Below, piece by piece: positions 27,428 to 36,425 of a stretch of 64,000 nucleotides of DNA. Below the pieces are notes generated by a model that saw only the letters and a list, made by a program, of their open reading frames with translations, searched no databases and had not been told where the DNA came from. The DNA is taken from NCBI GenBank assembly GCA_963704155.1, contig CAVPHF010000004.1, positions 1 to 64,000 on the forward strand, read 5' to 3'. Numbering within the stretch: the first letter of the stretch is position 1; every line of letters begins with the position of its first letter. This DNA is from Thiohalocapsa sp963704155. Its GTDB lineage: Bacteria; Pseudomonadota; Gammaproteobacteria; Chromatiales; Chromatiaceae. The position numbers and the translations under genes were made by a program.

Positions 27428-28285
27428 ATGAACGCGTTCGACATTCTCGGATCGCTGATGAAAGTCGGCATGGGACCGTCCGCTGGACGCCTGCAGGACA
27501 TGTTTAGAGGCCAAGGCCCAGGCGGGATCTTCGGCGGACAAGCCGGCGGTATGCCTCAGCAGGGCGGCCTCGGCGGCGGTCTGTTTGACATGCTGGGCAA
27601 GATGGCCGGGCCAATGATGGGCGGTGGCGGAAGCCAGGCAAGCGGCGGCATTCCATTCGATATGCTGAAGCAGCTCGGCGGCGCCATCTTCGGTGGCCAA
27701 GGCGGCCCGAATGTCGGCGGCTCTGCGACCACCGCTGCCGGCGCTGGCGCCCTGTCGATGTTCGGCGCGCTTGCCGCCCAGGCGCTCGAAGCGGCGAAAC
27801 AGATGATGGCCGGCGGCAGCCCAGCCGGCGGTAGCGCTGCGGCGGGAAGTGGCCCCGGCGGCTTCAATCTCGACGACGCCTCGGCCATCATTGCCGGCCT
27901 GCGAAAGCCCACCAACGCGGAAGAGGAGCGGAAGGTCGAGGACATGGCGACGCTGACCATCCGCGCCATGATCAACGCCGCCAAGGCCGACGGCCAGATC
28001 GATCCCGAGGAGGCGCAGCGGCTGCTCGGAAAGATGCAGGAGGATGGTGTTACCGAGGAAGAGCGCCAGTTCGTGCTCAGGGAGATGCAGAAGCCGATGG
28101 AGACTGACGCCATTGCGCGCGCCGTGCCCAATCAGCAGGCGGCCGCTCAGATCTACACCGCATCGTTGCTGGCGATCAAGGTGGATACCGACGCGGAACG
28201 GCGCTATCTGAATGAGTTCGCTGCCAAACTAGGCTTGAACCAACACGCCGTCGCCTATCTGCACAAGGCGGTCGGCATCGCCTAA
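27428..28285 (+). CDS. DUF533 (YebE-like) protein
   Basis: 285 residues from ATG 27428. The N-terminal half is Gly/Met-rich and low in complexity (MNAFDILGSLMKVGMGPSAG, then repeated GGQ and MMGGGG stretches). The C-terminal half is an all-helical TerB-like DUF533 domain: IRAMINAAKADGQIDPEEAQR, TDAIARAVPNQQAAAQIYTAS and YLNEFAAKLGLNQHAVAYLH. The family includes E. coli YebE, linked to envelope stress regulation, but its activity is unknown. It ends 163 bp from the convergent fabI gene. Confidence 0.84.
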   Translation: MNAFDILGSLMKVGMGPSAGRLQDMFRGQGPGGIFGGQAGGMPQQGGLGGGLFDMLGKMAGPMMGGGGSQASGGIPFDMLKQLGGAIFGGQGGPNVGGSATTAAGAGALSMFGALAAQALEAAKQMMAGGSPAGGSAAAGSGPGGFNLDDASAIIAGLRKPTNAEEERKVEDMATLTIRAMINAAKADGQIDPEEAQRLLGKMQEDGVTEEERQFVLREMQKPMETDAIARAVPNQQAAAQIYTASLLAIKVDTDAERRYLNEFAAKLGLNQHAVAYLHKAVGIA

Positions 28286-28415
28286 TCGGTCTGGCGCTCG
28301 CACGCAGCGCGTTTCTTCAAGATTAGGTCAAGCGGCCATGGACGGCTGGTCTTTCGTCGACTCCCCCTAGATCGCGGCGGCGCTTCCAACGAGCGACCGC
28401 CGTCCAGTCCGTCTC

Positions 28416-28468
28416 CGTCAGCCAAGCCCGCAGTATGTGCCTCTGCGTCAGCCAAGCCCAAGTATGTG
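28416..28468. repeat. Direct repeat duplicating the 3' end of fabI
   Basis: A 24-base unit at 28416-28439 (CGTCAGCCAAGCCCGCAGTA..) is repeated at 28446-28468 with a small internal difference. The second copy is the last seven codons plus stop of fabI on the minus strand; the first is an extra partial copy just beyond the stop. Confidence 0.7.
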
Positions 28469-29224
28469 ATAGCCGGTGTCGACGTAGAGCACGTCGCCGG
28501 TGATACCGGATGCAAGGTCAGAGCACAGAAAAGCGGCGGCGTTGCCGACCTCGTCGATGGTGACGTTGCGGCGCAGCGGCGTGCGTTCCTCCACCTGCTT
28601 GAGCATTGAGCGGAAATCCGAGATACCAGCAGCGGCCAAGGTCCGGATCGGCCCGGCCGAGACGGCATTGACGCGGGTGCCTTCCGGTCCGAGCGACGCG
28701 GCCAGATAGCGCACATTGGCCTCCAGGCTGGCCTTGGCGACGCCCATGACATTGTAGTTTGGCACGGCTCGCACGGCGCCAAGGTAACTCATGGTCACCA
28801 GCGCGCCGTTGCGGCCGGCCATCAGTGCGCGCCCGGCCTTGGCCAGCGCGCCGAAGCTGTAGGCGCTGATCTCGTGCGCGGTGGTGAAGCCCTTGCGGGT
28901 CAGCACGTCGACGTAACTACCCTCCAGTTCCTCCTTCGGCGCATAGGCGATGGAATGCACTATGCCGTCGAGTCCGTCCCAGCGTTCGGCGAGCGCGGCG
29001 AAGCAGGCGTCGATCTCATCGTCGCTCGAGACATCCAGCGGCAGCACGATGTTGGAATCGCACTTCGCGGCCAAATCTTCCACCCGGCCCTGAACTTTCT
29101 CGCCCTGGTAGCTAAAGGCCAGCTCTGCGCCCTCGCGGTGCATGGCCTGCGCCACGCCCCAGGCGATTGAGCGGTTGCTGGCGACGCCGGTAATCAAGAA
29201 GCGCTTGTCGGTCAGGAATCCCAT
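28448..29224 (-). CDS. fabI: Enoyl-[acyl-carrier-protein] reductase (NADH) FabI
   Basis: Catalyses the last reductive step of fatty acid elongation in the cytoplasm. At 258 residues it is the normal length. The nucleotide-binding start GVASNRSIAWGVAQAMHREG and the active-site signature Tyr157-x6-Lys164 (YNVMGVAK), with the upstream MSYLGA tyrosine, are all present. This is the classical triclosan-target type of reductase rather than FabK or FabV. It is divergent from the ABC importer and convergent with DUF533. Confidence 0.96.
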   Translation of the reverse strand: MGFLTDKRFLITGVASNRSIAWGVAQAMHREGAELAFSYQGEKVQGRVEDLAAKCDSNIVLPLDVSSDDEIDACFAALAERWDGLDGIVHSIAYAPKEELEGSYVDVLTRKGFTTAHEISAYSFGALAKAGRALMAGRNGALVTMSYLGAVRAVPNYNVMGVAKASLEANVRYLAASLGPEGTRVNAVSAGPIRTLAAAGISDFRSMLKQVEERTPLRRNVTIDEVGNAAAFLCSDLASGITGDVLYVDTGYHILGLG

Positions 29225-29395
29225 GCGGTGCTCTCTCAGTGTGTGAAATCGTTCGGTACGGTTGGTCGATGTTCGATGGCCATCGCGGCGCTGAGCCGCG
29301 GCCGCTCGGCGGCGAACGCCTCGGGCCGGCTCGGCGGCTTGCTGTTACGGGCGCTGGCAGGCTCTGCGGCTGGATGCCATCATGCGCCCATGGCC

Positions 29396-31654
29396 ATGGC
29401 GCGTAACCTTACCGAAACCGGATCATCCGTGAAAGCACGCTGGAGCTGGCTGGCCTTGCCCGCGCCAAATCCAGGCCGACGCAGCGCGGGCCTGAGGCCG
29501 TTCGCGGCGCTGCTGTCGGCACTGATGGGCGCGCTGCTCTTGTCTGGCTGTGGTGAACCGCCCTGGAACAATCCCTATCCCCGCGAGCAGGGCGCTGAGA
29601 ATATCCTCTATGGCGCCTTCAGCGAACGGCCGAAGCATCTGGACCCGGCGCGCTCCTACAGCTCCAATGAATATTCCTTTATCGCGCAGATCTACGAGCC
29701 GCCGCTGCAGTATCACTTTCTGAAGCGTCCCTACACCCTGGTGCCGCTGACGGCGGCCTCGGTGCCGCAGGCGCGTTTTCTCGATGCCGAAGGCAATCCG
29801 CTGCCCGAAGATGCCGCCACGGACCAGGTTGCAATCAGCGAATACCTGGTCCAAATCAAGCCCGGCATCCTGTACCAGCCGCATCCCGCCTTCGCCAAGG
29901 ATGCCGACGGCGGCTTTCTCTATCATGACCTCGACCATGCGCGGGCGTCGCGGCTGAACAAGCTCTCCGAGCTGCCCGAGACCGCTACCCGTGAACTGAC
30001 CGCCGAGGACTACGTCTACCAGATCAAACGCCTGGCCGCGCCCTGGCTGCATTCGCCGATCTCCGGGCTGATGGGCAAGCACATTCTCGGCTTCGACGAC
30101 CTGTCGAAGCGGCTGGGCGAGCAGGCTCCGGTAGCGGTGGACGGCGAACGGCCCTTCTTCGATCTGCGCACGGTGCCCTTCGATGGTGCCGAGGTGGTCG
30201 ACCGCTACAGTTTCCGGGTGCGCATCGACGGCCGTTATCCGCAGTTCATCTACTGGCTGGCGATGCCGTTCTTCTCGCCAATGCCTTGGGAGGTCGAGGC
30301 GCTCTACGCGCGGCCCGGGATGAAGCAGAACAATATCACGCTGGATTGGTATCCGGTCGGCACGGGCGCCTTCATGCTGAGCGAGAACAATCCGAACATG
30401 CGCATGGTGCTCGAGCGCAATCCGAACTTCCACGGCGAGACCTATCCCGGCGAGGGCATGCCGGAGGACTATCCGGTTGGCCTGCTGGCGGATGCAGGCA
30501 AGCCGTTGCCGTTCATCGACCGCGCTGTCTATAGCCTGGAGAAGGAGAGCATCCCCTACTGGAACAAGTTCCTTCAGGGCTTTTACGACAGCTCCGGCAT
30601 CAGCTCCGACGCCTTCGACCAGGCGGTGCAGTTCGATGCCGGCGGCGAGGCCGGGCTGACCGACGATATGCTTGAAAAGGGCATCGAGCTGGTCACGGCC
30701 GTCGACACATCGATCTGGTACATGGGTTTCAACATGGTCGACCCGCTGCTCGGTGGCGACTCCGAGCGCGCGCGCCTGCTGCGCCAGGCGATCAGCATTG
30801 CGGTCGACTTCGGCGAGTACATCTCGATCTTTGCCAACGGCCGCGGCGTCGAGGCCCAGGGCGCGATCCCGCCGGGCATCTTCGGCCATGTCGACGGCGA
30901 GGCCGGCACCAATCCCTATGTCTTCGACTGGCAGAACGACGGCCCGGTGCGCAAGCCCGTCGAGCAGGCACAAGCCTTGCTGGCGCAAGCCGGCTATCGC
31001 GACGGCCGAGATCCCGAGACCGGCCGGCCGCTGACCATCTACTACGAGGCCATGGACGCCGGGCCCGACGGCAAGGCACGGCTGAACTGGATGCGCAAGC
31101 AGTTCGCCAAGCTCGGCATCGAACTGGTCGTGCGCGCCACCGACTACAACCGCTTCCAGGAGAAGATGCGCGAGGGTACCGGACAAGTCTTCATGTGGGG
31201 TTGGAATGCCGACTACCCGGATCCGGAAAACTTCTTCTTCCTGCTGTACGGGCCGAACAAGAAGGTCGACGGCGGCGAGAACGCGGCCAACTACGCCAAT
31301 CCGGAGTTCGACACCCTTTTCGAGCAGATGAAGAACATGGACGACGGCCCCGAGCGCCAGCAGCTAATTGACCGCATGACGGAGATATTGCGTCATGATG
31401 CGCCTTGGTCGTTCGGCTTCTATCCGAAGTCCTTCAGCCTGCATCACCAGTGGCTGAGCAACGTCAAACCGAACCTGATGGCCAACAACACGCTCAAGTA
31501 CCGCTCGCTGGAGCCGGCCGTCCGCGAGCGGCTGCGCACGCAGTGGAATCCGCCGGTGCTGTGGCCGATCGGGGCGCTGGCGCTGCTGCTGGCGGCCGGC
31601 GCGCTGCCGGCCATCGTCATGGCGCGCCGGCGTGAGCGGAGCCGTGGCCGATGA
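29396..31654 (+). CDS. ABC transporter substrate-binding lipoprotein, peptide type
   Basis: About 750 residues. ATG 29396 is chosen, but GTG 29429 (closer to the signal peptide) is equally possible. A lipoprotein signal ends in GALLLSGC. The SBP_bac_5 domain follows: ILYGAFSERPKHLDPARSY, then WYPVGTGAFMLSENNPNMRM, GWNADYPDPENFFFLLYGPN and the closing SLHHQWLSNVKPNLM. The protein is larger than DppA/OppA. It has an extra C-terminal transmembrane helix (GALALLLAAGALPAIVMARRR), so it may be anchored at both ends. Its stop overlaps the permease start by 4 bp. Substrate is probably an oligopeptide or similar compound. Confidence 0.87.
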   Translation: MARNLTETGSSVKARWSWLALPAPNPGRRSAGLRPFAALLSALMGALLLSGCGEPPWNNPYPREQGAENILYGAFSERPKHLDPARSYSSNEYSFIAQIYEPPLQYHFLKRPYTLVPLTAASVPQARFLDAEGNPLPEDAATDQVAISEYLVQIKPGILYQPHPAFAKDADGGFLYHDLDHARASRLNKLSELPETATRELTAEDYVYQIKRLAAPWLHSPISGLMGKHILGFDDLSKRLGEQAPVAVDGERPFFDLRTVPFDGAEVVDRYSFRVRIDGRYPQFIYWLAMPFFSPMPWEVEALYARPGMKQNNITLDWYPVGTGAFMLSENNPNMRMVLERNPNFHGETYPGEGMPEDYPVGLLADAGKPLPFIDRAVYSLEKESIPYWNKFLQGFYDSSGISSDAFDQAVQFDAGGEAGLTDDMLEKGIELVTAVDTSIWYMGFNMVDPLLGGDSERARLLRQAISIAVDFGEYISIFANGRGVEAQGAIPPGIFGHVDGEAGTNPYVFDWQNDGPVRKPVEQAQALLAQAGYRDGRDPETGRPLTIYYEAMDAGPDGKARLNWMRKQFAKLGIELVVRATDYNRFQEKMREGTGQVFMWGWNADYPDPENFFFLLYGPNKKVDGGENAANYANPEFDTLFEQMKNMDDGPERQQLIDRMTEILRHDAPWSFGFYPKSFSLHHQWLSNVKPNLMANNTLKYRSLEPAVRERLRTQWNPPVLWPIGALALLLAAGALPAIVMARRRERSRGR

Positions 31655-32628
31655 GCGCCTATATCCTGCGTCGGCTGCTCTACGCCATCCCGATTTTGAT
31701 CGGCGTCAATCTGATCACCTTCGTGCTCTTCTTTGTCGTCAACTCGCCGGACGATATGGCACGTATGCAGCTCGGCGACAAGCGGGTAACGCAGGAGGCG
31801 ATCGAGAGCTGGAAGGCCGAGCATGGCTACGACCTGCCGCTGCTGTTCAACGATGAGGCATCCGGGCTCGGCAGCCTGACCGAGACCATCTTCTTTCAAA
31901 AATCCGTGAAGCTGTTCGCCTTCGATTTCGGCTCGTCGGACAGCGGCCGGGACATCGGATACGACATCTCTCAGCGGATGTGGCCGAGCCTGGCGATCGC
32001 AATCCCGGTGCTGATCCTTGGGCTGACGATCAATATCAGCTATGCGCTGATGATCATCTTCTTTCGCGCCACCTACATTGACTGGGGCAGCGTCGTGCTA
32101 TTGGTGGCGATGATGTCGATCTCCGGGCTGTTCTATATCATCGGCGGCCAGTTCTTGATCGGTAAGCTGTTCCACCTGGTGCCCATCTCCGGTTATGACA
32201 CCGGTCTGAACGCCTATAAGTTTCTGGTTCTCCCTGTGATTGTCGGCGTGGTCGGCGGCATCGGCACGGGCACGCGGCTGTACAGGACCTTTTTCCTGGA
32301 AGAGGTGAACCGAGACTATGTCCGCACCGCGCGCGCCAAGGGTCTCAAGGAACGCGTGGTGCTGTTTCGCCACGTGCTGCGTAACGCCCTGATCCCAATC
32401 CTGACTGGCGTCGTCGCCGTGCTGCCGCTGCTGTTCATGGGTGCCTTGATCACCGAGTCCTTTTTCGGCGTGCCCGGACTTGGCAGCTACACCATCGACG
32501 CGATCAACCGGCAGGACTTCTCCATTGTGCGCGCCATGGTCTTCCTCGGCTCTGTGCTTTATATCCTCGGCCTGATCATGACCGACATCTCCTACACCCT
32601 GGTCGATCCGCGGGTGCGGCTGTCATGA
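31651..32628 (+). CDS. ABC transporter permease, OppB/DppB type
   Basis: 325 residues, inner membrane. The N-terminal helix SAYILRRLLYAIPILIGVNL is typical of the family. The coupling EAA-like loop is in RTARAKGLKERVVLFRHVLRNALIP, followed by ITESFFGVPGLGSYTIDAI. Start ATG overlaps the preceding stop (ATGA), and its own stop overlaps the next permease start, so all are translationally coupled. Confidence 0.93.
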   Translation: MSAYILRRLLYAIPILIGVNLITFVLFFVVNSPDDMARMQLGDKRVTQEAIESWKAEHGYDLPLLFNDEASGLGSLTETIFFQKSVKLFAFDFGSSDSGRDIGYDISQRMWPSLAIAIPVLILGLTINISYALMIIFFRATYIDWGSVVLLVAMMSISGLFYIIGGQFLIGKLFHLVPISGYDTGLNAYKFLVLPVIVGVVGGIGTGTRLYRTFFLEEVNRDYVRTARAKGLKERVVLFRHVLRNALIPILTGVVAVLPLLFMGALITESFFGVPGLGSYTIDAINRQDFSIVRAMVFLGSVLYILGLIMTDISYTLVDPRVRLS

Positions 32629-34091
32629 TGCCGGTACTGCTGACCACCGATATCCTGATCTTCCTGCTGCTGGCCGCCGCGGTCGGCTTTGGCGTCTATG
32701 CCTCCCGGCATGAGCACTTGCGCGGCCCCTGGCGCAGTGTCGCGCGCTCGCCGGTGGGGGTCGCGGCGCTGGTCGTGATCGCCTTCTATCTCGCCATCGG
32801 CTTGCTAGATTCGCTGCATTTTCATCCGCGCGTCGAGCCGATCACCCCGACGGCGCCTTCCTCCGAGACGACCGCGGTGCCGCAGCGCGATGCATCGGCG
32901 GAGACGGCGACGCAAGAGCCGCGCTTCTCCACCCAGGTCCTGTCGGTGTTGGACCTGTGGCTCACCGGGCTGCGCGAGCGTGAGGAGAAGACCTTCTCGG
33001 CGCCGTTCGCGACCCATTTGTTCGTCAAGGAAGCCATCGAGCTGCCAGACGGCAGCGTCGAGCGCGCCTATCCGCGCCTGGCCCACGGCGGAGCGCATCT
33101 GCAGGACCCGGCCAACCGCCATTGGGACCTGCTGATGCGAGGTCTGTTCGGGTTGGTCAAGGGACTGATCGTCTGGGCGGCGCTTTCCGCGGCGCTGATC
33201 TGGCTCTTGGCTCGGCGGCGCGGCGAGCGCCCGCGCGACATGCTGGACGAGGTCCGTTACGGACGCACCGAAGTGCCCTGGCGCGTTGTGCTGATCACCT
33301 TGGCGGTGATGCTCGTGATCAGCTTCACCGCCGCCGAACTGGCGGCCAAGTATCACATCCTCGGCACCGACAAGGTCGGCGAGGACGTCTTCTACCAAAG
33401 CCTGAAGAGCATCCGCACCGGGCTCGTCATCGGCACGCTGACGACCTTGGTCATGCTGCCGGCGGCGGTCATTCTCGGCATCATGGCCGGATACTTCCGC
33501 GGCCTCACCGATGACATTATCCAGTATCTGTACACCACGCTCAGTTCGATCCCCGGCGTGCTGCTGATCGCCGCCGCCATCCTGATGCTGCAGGTCTATA
33601 TGACCAACAATGCCGAGCAGTTCGAGAGTTTGGTGCAGCGGGCGGATCTGCGGCTGTTGTTCCTGTGCATCATCCTCGGCGTGACCAGTTGGACCGGGCT
33701 GTGCCGGCTGCTGCGCGGCGAGTCATTGAAGCTGCGGGAGGCCGACTATGTGCAGGCGGCCACCGCCCTTGGTGTCCGCCATTCCACCGTCATCGGTCGG
33801 CACATCCTGCCCAACGTGCTGCACATCGTCATGATCACCGTGGTGCTCGACTTCAGTGGTCTGGTGTTGGCCGAGGCAGTGCTGTCCTATGTCAACATCG
33901 GCGTCGATCCGACCATGAACAGCTGGGGCAATATGATCAATAGCGCCCGCTTGGAGCTTGCCCGCGACCCCATCGTCTGGTGGTCGCTGGCGGCGGCCTT
34001 CGTGTTCATGTTCACGCTGGTGCTGGCCGCGAACCTGTTTGCGGATGTCGTGCGCGACGCCTTTGATCCGCGTTTGCAGCGCTCGCGTTGA
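32625..34091 (+). CDS. ABC transporter permease, OppC/DppC type, with long N-terminal part
   Basis: 488 residues, about 180 more than a standard OppC. The N-terminal portion holds extra membrane helices (ILIFLLLAAAVGFGVYA and VGVAALVVIAFYLAIGL). A roughly 100-residue loop and another helix (GLFGLVKGLIVWAALSAALIW) follow. The transport domain proper covers about 210-488, with TDKVGEDVFYQSLKSIRTGL, the coupling loop YVQAATALGVRHSTVIGRHILP and VLAEAVLSYVNIGVDPTMNSWG. It overlaps the first permease gene by 4 bp. The ATPase gene starts 91 bp downstream. Confidence 0.92.
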   Translation: MMPVLLTTDILIFLLLAAAVGFGVYASRHEHLRGPWRSVARSPVGVAALVVIAFYLAIGLLDSLHFHPRVEPITPTAPSSETTAVPQRDASAETATQEPRFSTQVLSVLDLWLTGLREREEKTFSAPFATHLFVKEAIELPDGSVERAYPRLAHGGAHLQDPANRHWDLLMRGLFGLVKGLIVWAALSAALIWLLARRRGERPRDMLDEVRYGRTEVPWRVVLITLAVMLVISFTAAELAAKYHILGTDKVGEDVFYQSLKSIRTGLVIGTLTTLVMLPAAVILGIMAGYFRGLTDDIIQYLYTTLSSIPGVLLIAAAILMLQVYMTNNAEQFESLVQRADLRLLFLCIILGVTSWTGLCRLLRGESLKLREADYVQAATALGVRHSTVIGRHILPNVLHIVMITVVLDFSGLVLAEAVLSYVNIGVDPTMNSWGNMINSARLELARDPIVWWSLAAAFVFMFTLVLAANLFADVVRDAFDPRLQRSR

Positions 34092-34182
34092 CGGGGGAAC
34101 AGATGTCGAACGTCTTGCATGCGGGCCTTTACCTGACCTTTTGCCGAGGCACAGAGCCGACTGCTCCGCCAAGGAGTGCGCG

Positions 34183-36192
34183 ATGAGCGAGGTCTTGCTC
34201 GAGGTCGATGACCTGACCACCGAACTCGGTGGCGGCGAGCGGCCGGTGCGGGTCTGTGACGGCCTCGGCTTCACAATCCGCCGTGGCGAGACCCTGGCGC
34301 TGCTCGGTGAGTCGGGCTGCGGCAAGTCCATGACCGCCCTGTCGCTGATGCGGCTGCTGCCGCTGTCCGGGCGCATCGTCGCCGGCTCGGTGTCGCTCGA
34401 CGGCACCGATCTGCTGTCGCTCTCCGAGCGGGACATGCGTCGGGTGCGCGGCGGGCGCATGGGCATGATCTTCCAGGAGCCGCAGACCTCGCTGAATCCA
34501 GTGCTGACCGTCGGCGCGCAGGTTGCTGAGGCGGTTCGCGTGCACGCGGGCCGACCCGGCAACGCGGGTCAGGATCGCGTCGTCGAGCTGCTGCGCGCGG
34601 TCGGTATTCCGGACCCGGCGCGACGGGCCGGCGAGTACCCGCATCAGCTCTCTGGCGGCATGAAGCAGCGCATCATGATCGCAATGGCGCTCGCCGGTGA
34701 TCCGCAGCTGCTGATCGCCGATGAGCCGACCACGGCGCTCGATGTCACCATCCAGGCACAGGTGCTGCAGCTGCTGAAGGGCCTGCAGCAGGAAACGGGC
34801 ATGGCGGTGCTGCTGATCACGCATGATCTCGGGGTGGTGGCGGAGACGGCGGACCGATTGGCGATCATGTACGCGGGTCAGATCGTCGAGCAGGCGGATT
34901 CCGCGACCTTCTTCGCCGGCCCTGCGCATCCCTACAGCCGCAAGCTGATGGAGAGCGTGCCGACGGCCGAGAAACGCGCCACCGAGCTGGCCGTCATCCC
35001 GGGCCGGGTGCCGCCGCTCGATCAGCGCTTCGACGGCTGCCGCTTTGCCGATCGCTGTTTTCGTGTCATGGACCCTTGTCGGGTCACCACGCCGGGCTGG
35101 TTCCAGGCCGGCGACGCGCACCAGGTGCGCTGTCTGCTCTGGGATCATGGCCGACCGGACTTCGCCGCAGCCGAGGCGGGGGAGGCCACCGATGCCTACC
35201 AGCCGACTGCTGGCGATGATCAACCGCTGCTGCTGGTCGATGGGCTGAAGGTCCACTTTCCCATCCAGGCCGGCCTGTTCAAGCGCACCGTCGGTCATGT
35301 CAAGGCGGTCGACGGTGTTGATCTGATGCTGCGTCGCGGGCAGACCCTGGCGCTGGTCGGCGAGTCGGGCTGCGGCAAGACCACGGTTGGCAAGGGCATC
35401 CTTCGGCTGGAGCCGCCGACCGGCGGAACCGTCCGCTACGATGGCGCCGATCTGGCCCGCGTCGGCGCGGGACGCATGCGCCGCTACCGCAAGGACCTGC
35501 AGATCATCTTCCAGGATCCTTTTGCGTCGATGAACCCGCGCATGCTGGTCGGCGACATCGTCGGCGAGGGGTTGCAGGCACTCGGCATCGAACGCGGCCG
35601 CGCCGCCCGCCAGCGCCGCGTGGCCGAGCTGCTGGAGCAGGTCGGTATCGGCGAGCACGCAATGCAGCGCTATCCGCACGAGTTCTCCGGTGGCCAGCGA
35701 CAGCGTATCTGCATCGCGCGTGCGCTGGCGGTGGACCCGAAGGTGATCATTTGCGACGAGCCGACCAGCGCATTGGACGTCTCGGTGCAGGCGCAGATCC
35801 TGAATCTGCTGAAGCAGCTGCAGCAGGATCTCGGTCTGAGCTATCTATTCATCACCCACGACATCTCGGTGGTGTCCTATCTGGCCCATGAGGTTGCGGT
35901 CATGTACCTTGGGCGCATCGTCGAGCGGGGTAGTGCGCAGCAGATCCTGGATGACCCTCGGCATCCCTATACCAAGGCCCTGCTGTCAGCGGTTCCGGTC
36001 GTCGACCAGCAACGCCGCCGCAACATCATCCGCCTGCAAGGCGACATGCCGTCACCGGCCAACCCGCCGGCCGGCTGCCACTTCCATCCCCGCTGCCCGG
36101 AGGCACTGCCCGAGTGCGCGGACGCCTATCCGCAGGCCCGCCGGATTGGCGATGACCGGATCGTACGCTGTATCCGCGTCGAGGAAGCCTAG
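34183..36192 (+). CDS. Fused double ATP-binding subunit of peptide ABC importer
   Basis: 669 residues containing both ATPases (DppD-DppF like) in one chain. The first domain has Walker A GESGCGKSMT and signature LSGGMKQR. The second, starting near residue 350, has GESGCGKTTVG and FSGGQRQR with DEPTSALDVSVQAQI. Each half ends with an oligopeptide/dipeptide transporter C-terminal domain with Cys-rich sequence (FDGCRFADRCFRVMDPC and GCHFHPRCPEALPEC), a possible Fe-S site as in DppD homologues. AAGGAG is 6 bp before ATG 34183; the frame is open further upstream but overlaps the permease. It completes the four-gene importer starting at 29396. Confidence 0.93.
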   Translation: MSEVLLEVDDLTTELGGGERPVRVCDGLGFTIRRGETLALLGESGCGKSMTALSLMRLLPLSGRIVAGSVSLDGTDLLSLSERDMRRVRGGRMGMIFQEPQTSLNPVLTVGAQVAEAVRVHAGRPGNAGQDRVVELLRAVGIPDPARRAGEYPHQLSGGMKQRIMIAMALAGDPQLLIADEPTTALDVTIQAQVLQLLKGLQQETGMAVLLITHDLGVVAETADRLAIMYAGQIVEQADSATFFAGPAHPYSRKLMESVPTAEKRATELAVIPGRVPPLDQRFDGCRFADRCFRVMDPCRVTTPGWFQAGDAHQVRCLLWDHGRPDFAAAEAGEATDAYQPTAGDDQPLLLVDGLKVHFPIQAGLFKRTVGHVKAVDGVDLMLRRGQTLALVGESGCGKTTVGKGILRLEPPTGGTVRYDGADLARVGAGRMRRYRKDLQIIFQDPFASMNPRMLVGDIVGEGLQALGIERGRAARQRRVAELLEQVGIGEHAMQRYPHEFSGGQRQRICIARALAVDPKVIICDEPTSALDVSVQAQILNLLKQLQQDLGLSYLFITHDISVVSYLAHEVAVMYLGRIVERGSAQQILDDPRHPYTKALLSAVPVVDQQRRRNIIRLQGDMPSPANPPAGCHFHPRCPEALPECADAYPQARRIGDDRIVRCIRVEEA

Positions 36193-36425
36193 GGTCCTCG
36201 CATAGGCCGGCAGTCGGCCGCCTCAACGCCGGCACTCCTGCGACTGTCACGCGCCCTTCTGGCCGCTTTCCCGCGTTTCGCCCCGAGCAGCTGCTCAATC
36301 TGTTCCAGAGGCCGAGTCAGGGGCGCTGATCGGCGTCCGATGCCGGAAAGGCGTCCGTCGCGTATCATAGCTGGGCACAGACGTTGCTTCCCGTTGCACC
36401 TTTCCGCCTTGCCCGTTCACCTGCT

